Positions 48,907 through 60,613 are shown, numbered from the stretch's first letter. The stretch: 64,000 nucleotides of DNA from Mimachlamys varia (GCA_947623455.1 OX392532.1:25890792-25954791); one strand, 5' to 3'. Notes: generated by a model from the sequence alone, not told the origin. Numbers and translations: made by a program.

Positions 48907-49815
48907 TAATTTAAGATATCGTATAAACTAGATATATATTTAATGAAGGAGATATCTTATAAACTAGATATATATTTAATGAAGGAGATATCTTATAAAC
49001 TAAATATATATTTAATGAAGGAGATATCTTATAAACTAGATATATATTTAATGAAGGAGATATCTTATAAACTAAATATATATTTAATGAAGGAGATATC
49101 TTATAAACTAGATATATATTTAATGAAGGAGATATCTTATAAACTAAATATATATTTAATGAAGGAGATATCTTATAAACTTGATATATATTTAATGAAG
49201 GAGATATCTTATAAACTAGATATATATTTAATGAAGGAGATATCTTATAAACTAGATATATATTTAATGAAGGAGATATCTTATAAACTAAATATATATT
49301 TAATGAAGGAGATATCTTATAAACTTGATATATATTTAATGAAGGAGATATCTTATAAACTAGATATATATTTAATGAAGGAGATATCTTATAAACTAGA
49401 TATATATTTAATGAAGGAGATATCTTATAAACTTGATATATATTTAATGAAGGAGATATCTTATAAACTTGATATATATTTAATGAAGGAGATATCTTAT
49501 AAACTAGATATATATTTAATGAAGGAGATATCTTATAAACTAGATATATATTTAATGAAGGAGATATTTTATAAACTAGATATATATTTAATGAAGGAGA
49601 TATCTTATAAACTAAATATATATTTAATGAAGGAGATATCTTATAAACTAGATATATATTTAATGAAGGAGATATCTTATAAACTAGATATCTATGTAAT
49701 GAAGGAGATATCTTATAAACTAGATATCTATGTAATAAAGGAGATATCTTATAAACTATATATCTCTGTAATTAAGGAGATATCTTATAAACTTGATATA
49801 TCCATATCACAAAAT
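48907..49815 (+). repeat. 36-bp AT-rich tandem array, about 25 copies
   Basis: The monomer starts ATGAAGGAGATATCTTATAA and ends TAGATATATATTTA. Copies are nearly identical in the centre and degenerate at both ends. Because 36 is divisible by three and the monomer has no stop in one frame, it forms a 308-codon frame of MKEISYKLDIYL repeats. I see no promoter, splice sites or non-repeat domain, so I do not call a gene. Confidence 0.93.
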
Positions 49816-50429
49816 ATATTTTATAAAGCTAATAGCGTTACTTCCAGCAACAAAGGATATAGCTTATAACTAATAAATACATCTCTTATAAATGATTTAT
49901 CATGTAAATTAATATAGATACAGTGTACCTTTGATAACTATATGAAAAATCTAATAAACAACTAGAGTATTTAGAAGTAGCTTATGTCAGTTAGATAGGA
50001 CACTATATCAAATGTTACAGTATATTTATTTAGTTTTTCTTAAATGTTTTCATTATATATCGTCATTATTAAATCGTTGATCACGTTTATCATACACTAA
50101 TATTTCTTTAATTTATACTCCAAGATGGAAAGTGGTTTGAGACAGGATAGCGACTAGAACCTTATCCTAATTTGTTATTTCCACCCATGAGAAAATTGTA
50201 TGAGTAGGTGACAATGACGTCACTTGAAAGCCGGCCAACTGTCAAGAGTATCTGAATAAACACTAAAACTGCCCCTGAGCTTATATCAGTCCTTCAACAG
50301 TGAGGCGAGGGTTGTTTACTGTTTAAGAATGTTGACACGTATCTTGGAGTTCATCCTTCCAAGCCAAGTGAAGAGTATACCTGGACATGTTTATGTACTT
50401 CCCTCCCTGGTATAGCGCGGAGCTGGTAC

Positions 50430-50560
50430 AGACTTTATAGTGCTATCTCACTGAAACATCATGCCGAAGGCACCGAGGACAAAGTGCCGTCTGGTTATCT
50501 TATATTGACAACGGGTGAACGAGTTCTCGCCAATACCTAAATGCTGAACGACTATCAAGG
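50430..50560 (+). repeat. Middle fragment of the 'AAAGTGCTACCACACTGAAG' family
   Basis: AGTGCTATCTCACTGAAACA, ATGCCGAAGGCACC, TATTGACAACGGGTGAACGA and AAATGCTGAACG appear in family order, more diverged than the 47-kb copy. Confidence 0.55.
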
Positions 50561-50639
50561 TATCAAAGCTACTTGTACCATGCTTAATTAGTTCGTATGT
50601 TACGACTTTAGTAAACATTCCCATGGGCTTTTCCCTTGT

Positions 50640-50675
50640 ATTCGCTCAATCCCTCGATTGAGCGAGCGAATACAT
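50640..50675. repeat. Short hairpin
   Basis: TATTCGCTCAAT and ATTGAGCG-AGCGAATA flank a CCCTCG loop, an interrupted palindrome of about 34 bases. Confidence 0.6.
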
Positions 50676-51169
50676 GGAAAGTTATGTTCCGTTGAGAAAA
50701 AATGTTTATCCAAAAAGTTGGCAAAGAACAGCAAGTTTACTTAATCAATTTTGAGTCCTCGAGAAGTCGAGAAGCAAGGCCCAGTTCCGTATGACAACTT
50801 CTTAGTACATGTACATATGTATATGATAACCGTAATCATCATTCAATACCATTTCCTCTGCCTAATGTCAATGTTTCTATTCGATGTTGATAACTTGGAG
50901 TTGAGCATTGGATTTGTAACGATCAATGTTCATACATAGATAATTTGACTTTATTTCTGTAAGTTGTTGTTGATATTTTAAGTTTAGAGTTGATCTCATG
51001 AAGTCAATAACCTATTCTGAACATGAATAAATACCTAAGTTCTCACTTTGAGGACGTGACATTTACAGATGTGAAATAGATTTACGGATTATTGTTTTGT
51101 TGAAGTTTTCAGTATTATTTTGTTGTTTTATCGAGATCTTCTAGGTTAATGACCATACCAACGATTTGA

Positions 51170-52080
51170 TGATATCTTATTGAACTTAGTTCAAGTTCGT
51201 TTGTGGCATCTTAGATTTGAAAACTTATTTGGTTGCTAAAATTGAATTCTCATTTTTGGTTGCTTAGATGTGAGCTCATTTTTGATACTAAGACTCCGAG
51301 TCCATCTTTGAAATCTAAGAATTTGGTTCATCATTGCTATCTAAGAATGCAGTTTATGTTTGATAGCTAAGATTTAAATGCGTCTTTGATATTTAAGAAT
51401 TAAGTTAACTTTGATATCGAATGTTTAACTTTGTCTTCAATCCAGTAAAGTACATGTTTTAGCCAAGATCTTATTGCATCGTCGATAGGTAAACTTGAGT
51501 TTATCTTTGTTAGCCAATATTAAAGTTCATCTTTGGTAGCTACTTAAGATTTGAACACATATTCGGCAGCAAAAATTTAAAGTTATATTTTGTAGCTTAT
51601 ATTTGAGTTAAACTTTTGTAGCTACAAATGTGAGATTTTTGATTGCTAGGATTTCTTTATTGAAGATTTGAGTTTATCTTTAAAATCTTAGATATCAGTT
51701 TGTCTTTGGTTTCATTTTGATAGCTAAGATCAGAATTCGACTTTGATACATGTAGCTAAGAAGATTTGAGTTCATATTTATTAGGCCAAGGTAGAGTTTT
51801 GATATCTAAGAATTGAGTTCATCTTTCATATTCAAGTTCATATTTGATATTTAAGATTTTAGTTCATTTGATATTAAATATTTGAGTTCATCTTTGATCT
51901 GAACGATTTGAGTTTGTCTTTGGTAGCTGAATGTAATTGATAGCTAAAACCTTAATTCATCTCGGAAAGCTCCATGATTTGCGTTCATTTTTGATAAATA
52001 AGATTTGAGTTAATCTTGGAAAGTTAGAGTTTGAGTTCATTTTAGAAGTATAATTCATCTTTTGTATCTACGTTTTCATC
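51170..52080 (+). repeat. Highly degenerate minisatellite, period about 30-40 bp
   Basis: The phrase GATTTGAGTTCATCTTTGAT followed by AGCTAA recurs in many mutated forms throughout (for example near 51330, 51690, 51760, 51890, 51990). No copy is exact and spacing varies, so this looks like an old, decayed array of roughly 25 units. Confidence 0.6.
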
Positions 52081-52795
52081 ATATATCTGTTAGTCAAGGT
52101 AATTGGCTAAAGTTTGCTAAAGTAATTATAGTCATTGCCAACAACTAAGCTACGAGTATCATTATTTATTTCACGAAAATTATGCAAACAGAAAATCACC
52201 CATAATTTTGAAGTTCAGACACCTTATAAAATTTGTCTAATAATATATAATATACACAAGGTTCGTTTACGTTCATCGTAATCAAATAAAAGCACACAAA
52301 GACATCTAACTCACAATACAAAACGCCGAGATTTAAATGATAAGCTATATCTTATGTCGACAGCTCGCCATTTAATTTCGTGATTAAAGCTATGTTTTGA
52401 CGTCTGATGATCCAATCATGTTTACTAAATATGTATTTCAATTTACATAAATACTAGTTAAAGCACGTATAATGCTATACATAGATTTCTATTAGTGTTG
52501 TGTTAAGTTAATTAAAACTTCAAACAAAATTTGTCGGAAAAAAATGAACATTTTTTAAATACTTAAACTCTTGCATATCATAGTACCAACTGAAAATGTA
52601 TTATAAATCTAAAGTCTGGTCCTCGAAATCTGATCTGATATTTGATATAACCACACGATCAAGTTAAAGGTAAATGTGCTTTTCTGTCATTCAAATGTAA
52701 AATTGGTTCTGAATGGTACATGTATAAAGTGAATCTACAGTTTCTTATACCTAGTAATACTACTTACCTGCATGTTAACACGTCAGTTTTATACA
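52081..52795. other. No recognisable gene or repeat
   Basis: AT-rich. Nothing to support. Confidence 0.4.
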
Positions 52796-53040
52796 GGGCC
52801 CGTATTCATGAAACCGTTCTCATGCTCAAGCATGGATTCTGTGTTATACCTGATATCTTGTAGTCCTCCTTAATAGTGTCAACGACCAAAAAATCAAAAC
52901 GGAATTCGGTTTCACATCTCTCCCTTTTTTCGTAACTTTGACAGGTTAGGATCTTTTAAATGATTTATTAATGTTCAAAAAATAAATTTGGGCACAAATC
53001 CATTCTTGGGCATCGGTTTCAAGAATACAAGCAAAGGCCT
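52796..53040. mobile_element. MITE-like element of about 245 bp
   Basis: The left terminus AGGGCCCGTATTCATGAAAC and the right terminus, whose complement reads AGGCCTTTGCTTGTATTC then TTGAAACC, are inverted repeats. A second internal pair (CATGGATTCTGTG / CACAAATCCATTC) makes it fold along most of its length. Non-coding. Confidence 0.65.
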
Positions 53041-54310
53041 CAAAATACGTGAATAATAAAACAGAAGAACAAACAAACAGGTAAATAAACAAATTAACTC
53101 ACCTGTAAATTATAATGAAGAAAAGACCTGGTTGAAGGTGTACCTGTCCGTTACATGCCGTACAGCTGTTTTAGTCGGCTGATCAGCTGTGTTGATACTA
53201 GGGTTCCAGGTACGCGGAACTAGACAAACTTACTGGGCAGTGACGCGCGGCGGTCTGTTCGATAGACGACGTGCGCTTGATACAGATCAAATAGATCATG
53301 GACGTGTCGCGGTTTGTATACACTGTACCCGTCAGCACCGCGTGTACTGACGTAATACACAAAATAAATATATACCTGTATAACAAGCATACCTAGTTAC
53401 AACAAAGGCGCCGACAGTGGCCTATTAGTCCTTCAAGTGTTCAATACACAGTGTCAAAGACCAGGTAACAATACTCTATCGTACGGGTAGCACTGACGAA
53501 AGAGGACATTAATTAAAACGCAAACATCAACGAGTACTACAGAAATACCGGGGTTCCTTAGGGTCACCTAGTGTAAGAAAGGACATTTGATAAATGGACT
53601 CGTAAGATCATTAATGTTCGGTACAATGACGGTATCGGCCCCGGTGGGTCTGGAAAGAATTTCGTCGGGGAGGGGATACTTTACGTTATCGATAGATAGT
53701 ATTGTAACAAGTAGTTGAATTTGGACGAGGAGGCTAGGGAGATTCATTTTTTTCGCAATAAATTATTAGCAGTGCAGTTGTATAACTATTAAATGTAAAT
53801 GTACGAGGACTTTCGATGATGAATCTAGCACACACACATGTGCTGCACCTTTTAGAATTATAATATATTATACAGTATGCCGAAAAATGAATGACACCGC
53901 TCTTCTAGGACTCGTTAGTGATGCTAGAGGCCTAAAGGTTGGAATCTAAATAAGTTATGTCACCGTTGTCAGGAACCATATGTACGTTGTACATAATTTG
54001 ACCTTTCTATTATTACCACCGAAGCAGAAAAAAGAAATTTCACAATCGTACTATCCATTGTTTACTGGCTAAGTTTTTCAGAGATCTTTTTCTTTAGGAA
54101 TGAAAATAGGAAAAAGTCTGAGACCTAGAACTGGTGAATATTATTGGAGGTTTGGGAAGGGTGGTGGTCAATTGGTACTGGCTTGCCTTGCTTCAGACAC
54201 ACCTATACATGATTGATGGATGGCAGATTGTCGGAAAGTAGCCGCAGGTCCTTGTCTTTCACACTAAATGTCTTTCTATGCCTAATGGTTTGACAGACTT
54301 CAGCACTTTG
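53041..54310. other. No recognisable gene
   Basis: Unique-looking sequence; frames are under 65 codons and unconvincing. Confidence 0.4.
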
Positions 54311-54317
54311 TGACCTT

Positions 54318-54455
54318 GCACGGCTGAATTTGTTGAGGTACTTATCATGACATGTAAACTCAAATATCTATTTCACTTTCAGTTACAAGGTAAATCGACG
54401 ATGTGTTGTATAAACAAAACGAAGTCAATCGTAGTATACTCTTCTGAAGGCGTTT
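54318..54455 (+). pseudogene. Short decayed fragment of the YIDD retroelement
   Basis: GGCTGAATTTGTTGAGG, then TTTCACTTTCAG and TCGACGATGTGTTGT match the region around the catalytic box of the copy at 57150-57290. It has an insertion in the box itself and further indels. No usable reading frame remains. Confidence 0.6.
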
Positions 54456-54476
54456 TGCCCCTGTGATGAAGTCTAT

Positions 54477-54680
54477 GAGTCCTGTCCCCAGGCCGAGACA
54501 TACTACCAGTCTCTAACAATGGTACTTACTACTCCCTGTTTGACGCTCAACATTATGGTAGTAGAACGACTAGTTCATCCGTTGTCAACATAATGTGACC
54601 GGGGGGAAGTTCTGTTTGGGGCCTTCGGCAGTAAACATGGGTGTGGTTTAAATCGGCAAAAGATCAGGACTATCGCCAGT
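54477..54680 (-). repeat. 'AAAGTGCTACCACACTGAAG' family fragment, inverted
   Basis: The reverse complement of the middle blocks (CCCAGGCCGAGACATACTAC, TCTCTAACAATGG, GCCTTCGGCAGTA, TTTAAATCGGCAAAAGATC) lies beside two plus-strand copies. A further short plus-strand piece is at 54735-54775. Confidence 0.65.
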
Positions 54681-54884
54681 ATGCTGACATTTGAACATAC
54701 GGCAGCCCCCCAAAACGCATTTAAATCACACTGTTGTCGATTTAAAGTGCTACCATACTGAAAAATACTGCTAACATTATTGTGCTGTTATTTGTTGATA
54801 TCTCTGACAGTCAAATGACTTTTTCGGTTGAGTTGAGCGCCCTTTCCCTATGCGCTTCATATGTGTGTTCATATCCACGAGAAT

Positions 54885-55215
54885 GGTTGGTTGGTTGATT
54901 GTTTTTACGTCCTATTCACAGCCAGGGTCATTTGATGTTGGTGTGTGTGTTGACAGCGGTGTATTTGAGAGGAGGCATTATGTTCGTATAAGCTTTCTTG
55001 CGATAGTCCGGATCTTTTGCCGATTTAAAGTGCTACCACACTGAAGTATACTGCCGAAGGCCGCCCAGCAGAACACCCCAACCGGTCACTTTATACTAAC
55101 AACGGGCGAACAAGTCGTCCCACTCCCATATTGCTGAGCGTCAAACAGGTAGTAGTAACTATCATGTTTTGAGATTCTGGTTTGTCTCGGTAGGGTACAG
55201 AGGGTGCAGCTACGA
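54885..55215 (+). repeat. 'AAAGTGCTACCACACTGAAG' family copy
   Basis: Head TTGTTTTTACGTCCTATTCA, then AGTCCGGATCTTTTGCCGAT, AAAGTGCTACCACACTGAAG and CATATTGCTGAGCGTCAAAC. It is truncated before the 3' tail. Confidence 0.7.
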
Positions 55216-55251
55216 GATCTAAAACTAAGGAATCGGCACGGGAGTATTGTT

Positions 55252-55690
55252 TTCAGGTTGGGTTGGTTTGATTGTTCATGTAAGGACGGCCTCCTGTTGT
55301 ATGGGAAGTGGATGTGTGTATTGAAAGCCTGTGTATTCGTGAGGCTGGGGTATGTTAATTAGTGCAACCCTTTTTGAGTCCGGATCTTTTGCCGATTTAA
55401 AGTGCTACCACACTGAAGTATACTGACAAATGCCCCCAACAGAATCCTCCACCAGTCGTCCCAATCCTATAATGCTGAACAGTGAGTAGTAACTACCATT
55501 GAAAGAGACCGGTATGTCTCGGCCTGGGGACGGAAACCATAGCCTTCTCACAGCCCAACTAAAGGCGCAAAATGAGGTACAGCTGTAGTGTCAAGGAAGG
55601 CATCAGAAACAATGGAAAAGATAGATCCCAAATTAGTCGTCTCTTACGATTATGCAATGGGGGAAGCTGGTATAATGTTTACGCCCTACA
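55252..55690 (+). repeat. 'AAAGTGCTACCACACTGAAG' family copy with 3' tail
   Basis: Runs from the AAGGACGGCCTCCTG head through the conserved middle to the CCCAAATTAGTCGTCTCTTA tail, ending near TACGCCCTAC. The 77-codon frame at 55588-55821 lies over this tail and is rejected as a gene. Confidence 0.7.
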
Positions 55691-56867
55691 TACATGGCAT
55701 ATTGCTTAATAATCAAATAATGTTTTGCACGACTTATAAACGAAACAATTTTTATGATAACTTTAAAAATGCTCTCACTTGTTATTTCCCGTCTTATAGG
55801 TTCCGAGACTTTTTCGCATAGAAGTGCAAAACGAGGTCGACCATGTCACTTCTTACATTTAATAACATAAAATCGTTTTAAAGTTTGGTCTTATGTTTTA
55901 AATTCAATGAAAATGATCTCATGTTCAAACATGGAGTTTGTACTTAAATGAATTTTCTTGTTTTGGTTATATATAGATTTTTTTTTTTAAATACAAAACG
56001 CAAGAGACTTTTAAGTCAATTTTATGTTAATATTGGACTCTTTGATCAGTTGACATAATTTAGAACTATGAGGTTTTCATGCACGAAATTTTATTACCAA
56101 TCTTGAATATTCCTATCAAAAGCAAATCCACCATTGAGGCGTCGCAATCGTCTATTATTGAAATGCTTCAGAGATGAGACTAATGGTAAGACTATAAGGA
56201 GAAATCTATGTTGAGATGAACATATCAAGCTCATAAAAACTTGAACACATCCTGTCGATACACCAATTTCCCCGACCATTCCGTTGCTATATCAAAACAC
56301 CAATGTCAGACGTAACCCGTCCTCATTTGACACTTGCTTTTGTCGGGACGTGAAAACTCCAAACAAACACAACGGAACATTGACGTTGAAAAGATACAGT
56401 TCGTCTATGTAGGCGTAGGATAATTTGCTATTAACACAGAAAAACGATACCATACACTAGAGACATGTTCTTAAATATGCACCATCTCCGACTCATTCAA
56501 TCGATACTAGCATCCTCGACTGTTGCAGTTGTAATACAGTATTGACAGTTGTAGCTTGTTCTTTGGTATCCCAGGATGAACAGTGTATTGATTTATCATC
56601 ATCCGTACATTTCTTCCCTTAAGATGGATTTCTTACTAAGAACTTGAAGCGTTTAGCGTATATTAGTCATAAAATAGCCTTATTCCATATTATTAATAAA
56701 ACATGGTTTCCTACATTAAATATTTTCTATTTAAAGAAAAGGAAAGGGAAATTATTATAAATGATAGTTTGAAGAAAAGTATTACCTGTGGGATTCTTAA
56801 TAAAATATAAATAGAGATGAAATAAACAAAATATAATCAACAGACATGTTTTGAATGTAAATCAGCG
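55691..56867. other. No recognisable gene
   Basis: AT-rich, with a poly-T/A tract near 55978-55988. Nothing to support. Confidence 0.4.
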
Positions 56868-56940
56868 GGAGAGACCGGGATTCGAACCCTAGACTTTGGA
56901 ATGCTGTGCTATCTCTGACACCGCTACAGTTGTATAACAA
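56868..56940 (-). mobile_element. tRNA-like SINE fragment
   Basis: The minus strand carries GGGTTCGAATCCC, a good B box with a short T-stem-like GGG/CCC pair, and an upstream TAGCGGTGTCAGAGATAGC resembling an A box. No acceptor stem forms, so it is unlikely to be a functional tRNA. Confidence 0.45.
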
Positions 56941-56999
56941 CGGAAGCTAAATGCAGGTTACTGTAGATAGGAAAAACAGCAAAAGAGTGAAACATGATT

Positions 57000-57122
57000 C
57001 CTTAAGGGGAGGTTACTTTATATATGAGAAATAATAATGGAGCCGGGAAGGGATCCTTAAGGGGAGGCTTCTGTACATGTACATATGAAAAATAATAATG
57101 GAAAGGGACAGGGATCCTTAAC
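57000..57122 (+). repeat. 53-61-bp minisatellite, left part
   Basis: Units begin CCTTAAGGGGAGG at 57000, 57055 and about 57116 and contain AAATAATAATGGA and GGGATCC. The array resumes at about 57918 after the inserted retroelement. Confidence 0.8.
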
Positions 57123-57917
57123 AGACCTTGTTTTTGTTTTCATACGAGGCTGAATTTGTGGAGAAGCTAATCAGGACAGGTAACAAAAACCTTGCCAAAC
57201 CTTTTAATTTCCCTTTCAGATATGTCGACGATGTGTTGTCTATAAACAACAAGAAGTTTGCTGACCACGTCGATCGTATATACCCACCTGAACTTTAAAT
57301 AAAGGACACAGCAGACTCTTCTACATCAGCTGCTTACCTCGATCTCTACTTAAACTACGACCAACATGGACAGCTTACTACTAAGCTATACGATAAACGT
57401 GATGATTTCAATTTTCCGATCGTTAACTTCCCATTTCTTGATAGTAACACCCCTGCTTCTCCAACCTATGGTGCTTACATTTCGCAGTTGATTCGGTATT
57501 CCAGGGCTTGCTCTTAATATGGGGATATTCGTGATCGATGTCGACTGCTGACAAACAAACTAACAACACAAGGATTTGAGAGACGCAGGTTGATCAGAAC
57601 TAAGGGCAAGTTTTATGGTCGCCATCTTTGTCTCATTGAGAAATATTCTGTATCTTTAAGTGATATGAAGATGGACGTTTTTGAGTTTGCTCATTAGTGT
57701 GTTTACTCGGTTCTCATTTTGAGAACTTAATGTTTACTTGGATGTGACAAAGATTTACATGGCGGGTGTCGTCGATGAAGCAGAAGACGCTTACTCTTCC
57801 GGAACACCTGGTCTTATTCTCTTGTATTTTTGAAAGGGTCTCCATGTGAATCTTTCCTTTGTTCATATTTTGCCCCTGGTTTTGTTAACGCTTTGGTATT
57901 CTCTGATTTATTTTTAC
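57123..57917 (+). pseudogene. Reverse-transcriptase retroelement copy, 5'-truncated, inserted in a minisatellite
   Basis: One frame is traceable from about 57150 to 57720. It has EAEFVEKLIRT, the catalytic box RYVDDVLSINN (57216-57250), AAYLDLYLN, KLYDKRDDFNFPIVNFPF, YGAYISQLIRYSRAC, KFYGRH and DMKMDVFEFAH. At least three in-frame stops interrupt it (after PPEL, after RACS and after EFAH), so it is inactive. The 3' tail (ATGGCGGGTGTCGTCGATGA, TACTCTTCCGGAACACCTGG) ends in GCTTTGGTATTCTCTGATTT, as in the 3.7-4.9 kb copy. Minisatellite units border both sides. The clade is uncertain (Penelope-like or a related retroelement), and no endonuclease domain is seen. Confidence 0.82.
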
Positions 57918-58075
57918 TATATATAGAGAAAATTACAATGGAGCCGGATAGGGATCCTTAAGGGGGTAACTATACATAGGATAACTAATAATGGAGGGGA
58001 CAGGGATCCTTTAGGGGAGGTAACTGTATATAGGGGAAATAGCAATGGAGTGGGACAGGAAACCTTAAGAATATG
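57918..58075 (+). repeat. 53-bp minisatellite, right part
   Basis: Units at about 57956, 58009 and 58062 (CCTTAAGGGGG, CCTTTAGGGGAGG, CCTTAAG) with ATAATGGAG and GGGACAGGGATCC between them. They match the left part at 57000-57122. Confidence 0.8.
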
Positions 58076-58489
58076 ATACGGGGCATTATCAATTGTGTTT
58101 ACACTTTTCTGGAACCCAGTAGGGAATAAATTGTTTAACATTCTAAAAAAAAAAAGTTTAAAACCGATTTGTTTTTGTATCACTCTTTCATAAAAGTGAA
58201 AACAAAAAGATAATTTGTCTGCAATTTTCGATCAATACCAATATAGTCTCTGTAATCAAAACGTTTTCAAAGAAAGAATGGTATTTGATTTCTGTACTTT
58301 GTAGCGGGACACATTTTAATTATAAAAAAAACAGTGCCCTTGCAGGTAAAAGTCATTCATACGAAAGTACCACAGCAAACATGAAACATGTCTCACTGAT
58401 GCATTGAAACTGTACTTTGATTTTAGAAAGATGTTCGACCTTGACGACCAATCGTTTTTCTCACATAACTGAAATTGTATGTATGATTT

Positions 58490-58720
58490 TGAACAAAAAA
58501 TGGTTTTCGAAGCAGTCTGACTGATTACTCCCTGCTTTAAATTTTCAGACAACTTTGAACAAGGCGTAATAGCTTATTAACAAATTGATGCTGGTGTGCA
58601 ACAGGGATCGATCCCCGGTCCTCTTATGATTATTATCTATGTAAATGGTCTCCCACAGAATACCAGTCACTTTAATTTACATATGTAGGATAATGATAAA
58701 GACGTCTAGCAGCAATATGC
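58490..58720 (+). pseudogene. LINE-type reverse-transcriptase fragment
   Basis: From 58593 the frame reads GVQQGSIPGPLMIIIYVNGL, matching the GVPQGS-LGPLLF-IYINDLP block of Jockey/CR1/RTE-type LINEs. It is followed at about 58680 by a mutated equivalent of the LYADDT box (HM, stop, DNDKD). The upstream stretch from about 58490 may be the preceding WF..L..R block, with frame disruptions. It is a short dead fragment. Confidence 0.65.
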
Positions 58721-59009
58721 ACATGTTAAAAACGAAAACATAAATGATGATTGATTTCTAACGTAAAACTGATGTGTTATCAAATTTGTAAAATACAAAA
58801 CAATTTTTTAACTTATCAGAAACTGATATACAAGAAGACCGAAATCTCTATTACATAGTACTTATAATGCTGTCGTCAGGAGGAGATTTCGTTATAACGA
58901 CGAAAAGTATTCATAATGTTTTGTACAGGAGCATTTCAAGGTCAGTTTTAGAAATGTTATAGAGGTAATGCCAGACATAAGGTGACCTCTCAAATTGAAG
59001 GCCAAAGAT

Positions 59010-59430
59010 CATATACGGACGGCCTATCGGTGTATGCTATATAGGTGTATGTGTTGGATGTATACATGTGTATTTGGGATGATTCGGTATATCCGCGTAA
59101 GGTTGCGATAGTCCAGATCTTTGTCGGACCGGTCACATTGTACTGACAACAGGTTCATATATAAAAAAATAATGCTGAGCACCAAGCAGTGAGTACATGT
59201 AGTGACTGCTATTGTTTGAGACTCTGGTATATCTCGGCAAGGAAAAAAACTCAAAGTTTCCTCATTGGAACGAACGCTCCAATAAAGGCCAAAGGAGAGA
59301 CAGGTGCCAAGGGAGACATTCGGAAGAAAATTGTTGTTTTAGAAAGAAGAGAAAAGAGAGATAGCAGATTCCGTCGCCTCTTACAAATCATGAAATGGGG
59401 GCAGCAGGTAAAATATTAACTCCTACCTGT
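59010..59430 (+). repeat. 'AAAGTGCTACCACACTGAAG' family copy, internally deleted
   Basis: Head GGACGGCCTATCGGTGTATG, middle AATGCTGAGCACCAAGCAGT and GACTCTGGTATATCTCGGCA, tail GTCGCCTCTTACAAATCATG followed by GGGGGCAGCAGG. The diagnostic middle block itself is deleted. Confidence 0.65.
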
Positions 59431-60300
59431 AGGATGGTACAGTAATGGTCGTTATGAACATGCATTGACAGTTTGAAACACTTGATCTTGAAGTGACGAG
59501 GTCGAACGTCGCAACAGGAAGCTGCCATTTTTAGATTACCGTCAAATAATTTTGAATGTGCAACAATAGACTAAGAAGATTAGACGTTATGTATCCCAAA
59601 TGTGTTCCACGTTTCAAGATGTTGAAGGAACCAAAAAATGGTTGTCATTCTGAAGCGTGAACAGCGCCATATTTGAAACAGAAATATATTGGCCGAGCCT
59701 TTTTACATTGCGTATACGCTAATTATACGCAGGCAGAGTTTACTAAGCCAAAGAAGGGAGAAATGTAAATATGCATATCAAAATTAAAAAGATCGTCTGC
59801 TTTCGTCAGTCGGATATAGGTTAGGATGGTTTTTGCGATTTTTTCTGGCATGGCTCCAATGTAAATGAAAGAAGTTTGATTGCGGAAGCTCAAGCGTGTG
59901 AAAGACGACATGCTGTCACGTGACGACTAGTTTCACCCAATCCGACAGCCTGTTTGATAAAGCCATGCAATCTGAGACAACAAATGAACATATATAATAT
60001 CTCGAATTCATTGCACGGGACATTAATTACAACACAGTGCATAACAAAGGGATATACCTTTAGTGACAACAACACCTTGACGTAGTATATACTTCATCCA
60101 GGCCAATGTAATATGAGCACCGCATCAACACAACATCTTAAATGCAACATCACTACAATATCCGTTCTGAGGGTCCGAGCTTTTAAATTGGAAATAAGTA
60201 ACAAAAACATCATAAAAAACAGGAAGATAAACGCTTGGTTTTCTACAACACAGCCTGGTGAGCACATATACACCTTTGTTTGTATGTTACGTCATTTTAC
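59431..60300. other. No recognisable gene
   Basis: Unique-looking. Overlapping minus-strand frames at 59723-60075 are short and lack known motifs. Confidence 0.4.
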
Positions 60301-60315
60301 AAAATGTAACAGCTT

Positions 60316-60410
60316 TGGTCATTTCAGGACGTGGCAGGTCTTGATGGAGGAAACGGGATGACTCGGAGACAAAACCACCGACCTACGGTCCGTACAAGGC
60401 GACTGCCACT
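60316..60410 (+). mobile_element. SINE-like core fragment
   Basis: GGTCATTTCAGGACGTGGCA, GATGACTCGGAGACAAAACC and ACCGACCTACGGTCCGTAC match the core order at 22571-22720. It ends directly at the palindrome cluster. Confidence 0.6.
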
Positions 60411-60411
60411 A

Positions 60412-60613
60412 ATGCATCGAAAAATGTAACAATTTCGAAAAATTTAACAATTGTTATATTTTCCGTACATCATGCACGAAAAATGTAACAATTGTTACAT
60501 TTTTCGTTTATGATGCACGAAAAATATGACATTGTTACAATTTTCGTGCATTACGAACGAAATATGTATTAATTGTTACATTTTTCGAAATTGTTACATT
60601 TTTCGTTGCATCA
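60412..60613. repeat. Nested palindrome (foldback) of about 200 bp
   Basis: The outer arms (60412-60456 and 60569-60613) are complementary over about 45 bases and rich in CGAAAAATGTAACAATT. A perfect 30-base palindrome lies at 60477-60506, and another imperfect one at about 60516-60545. It is built entirely from one motif in alternating orientation. Confidence 0.85.

Noticed and set aside
48943..49869. 308-codon frame of MKEISYKLDIYL repeats
   Set aside because: A 36-bp tandem array divisible by three, with no promoter, splice or domain context.
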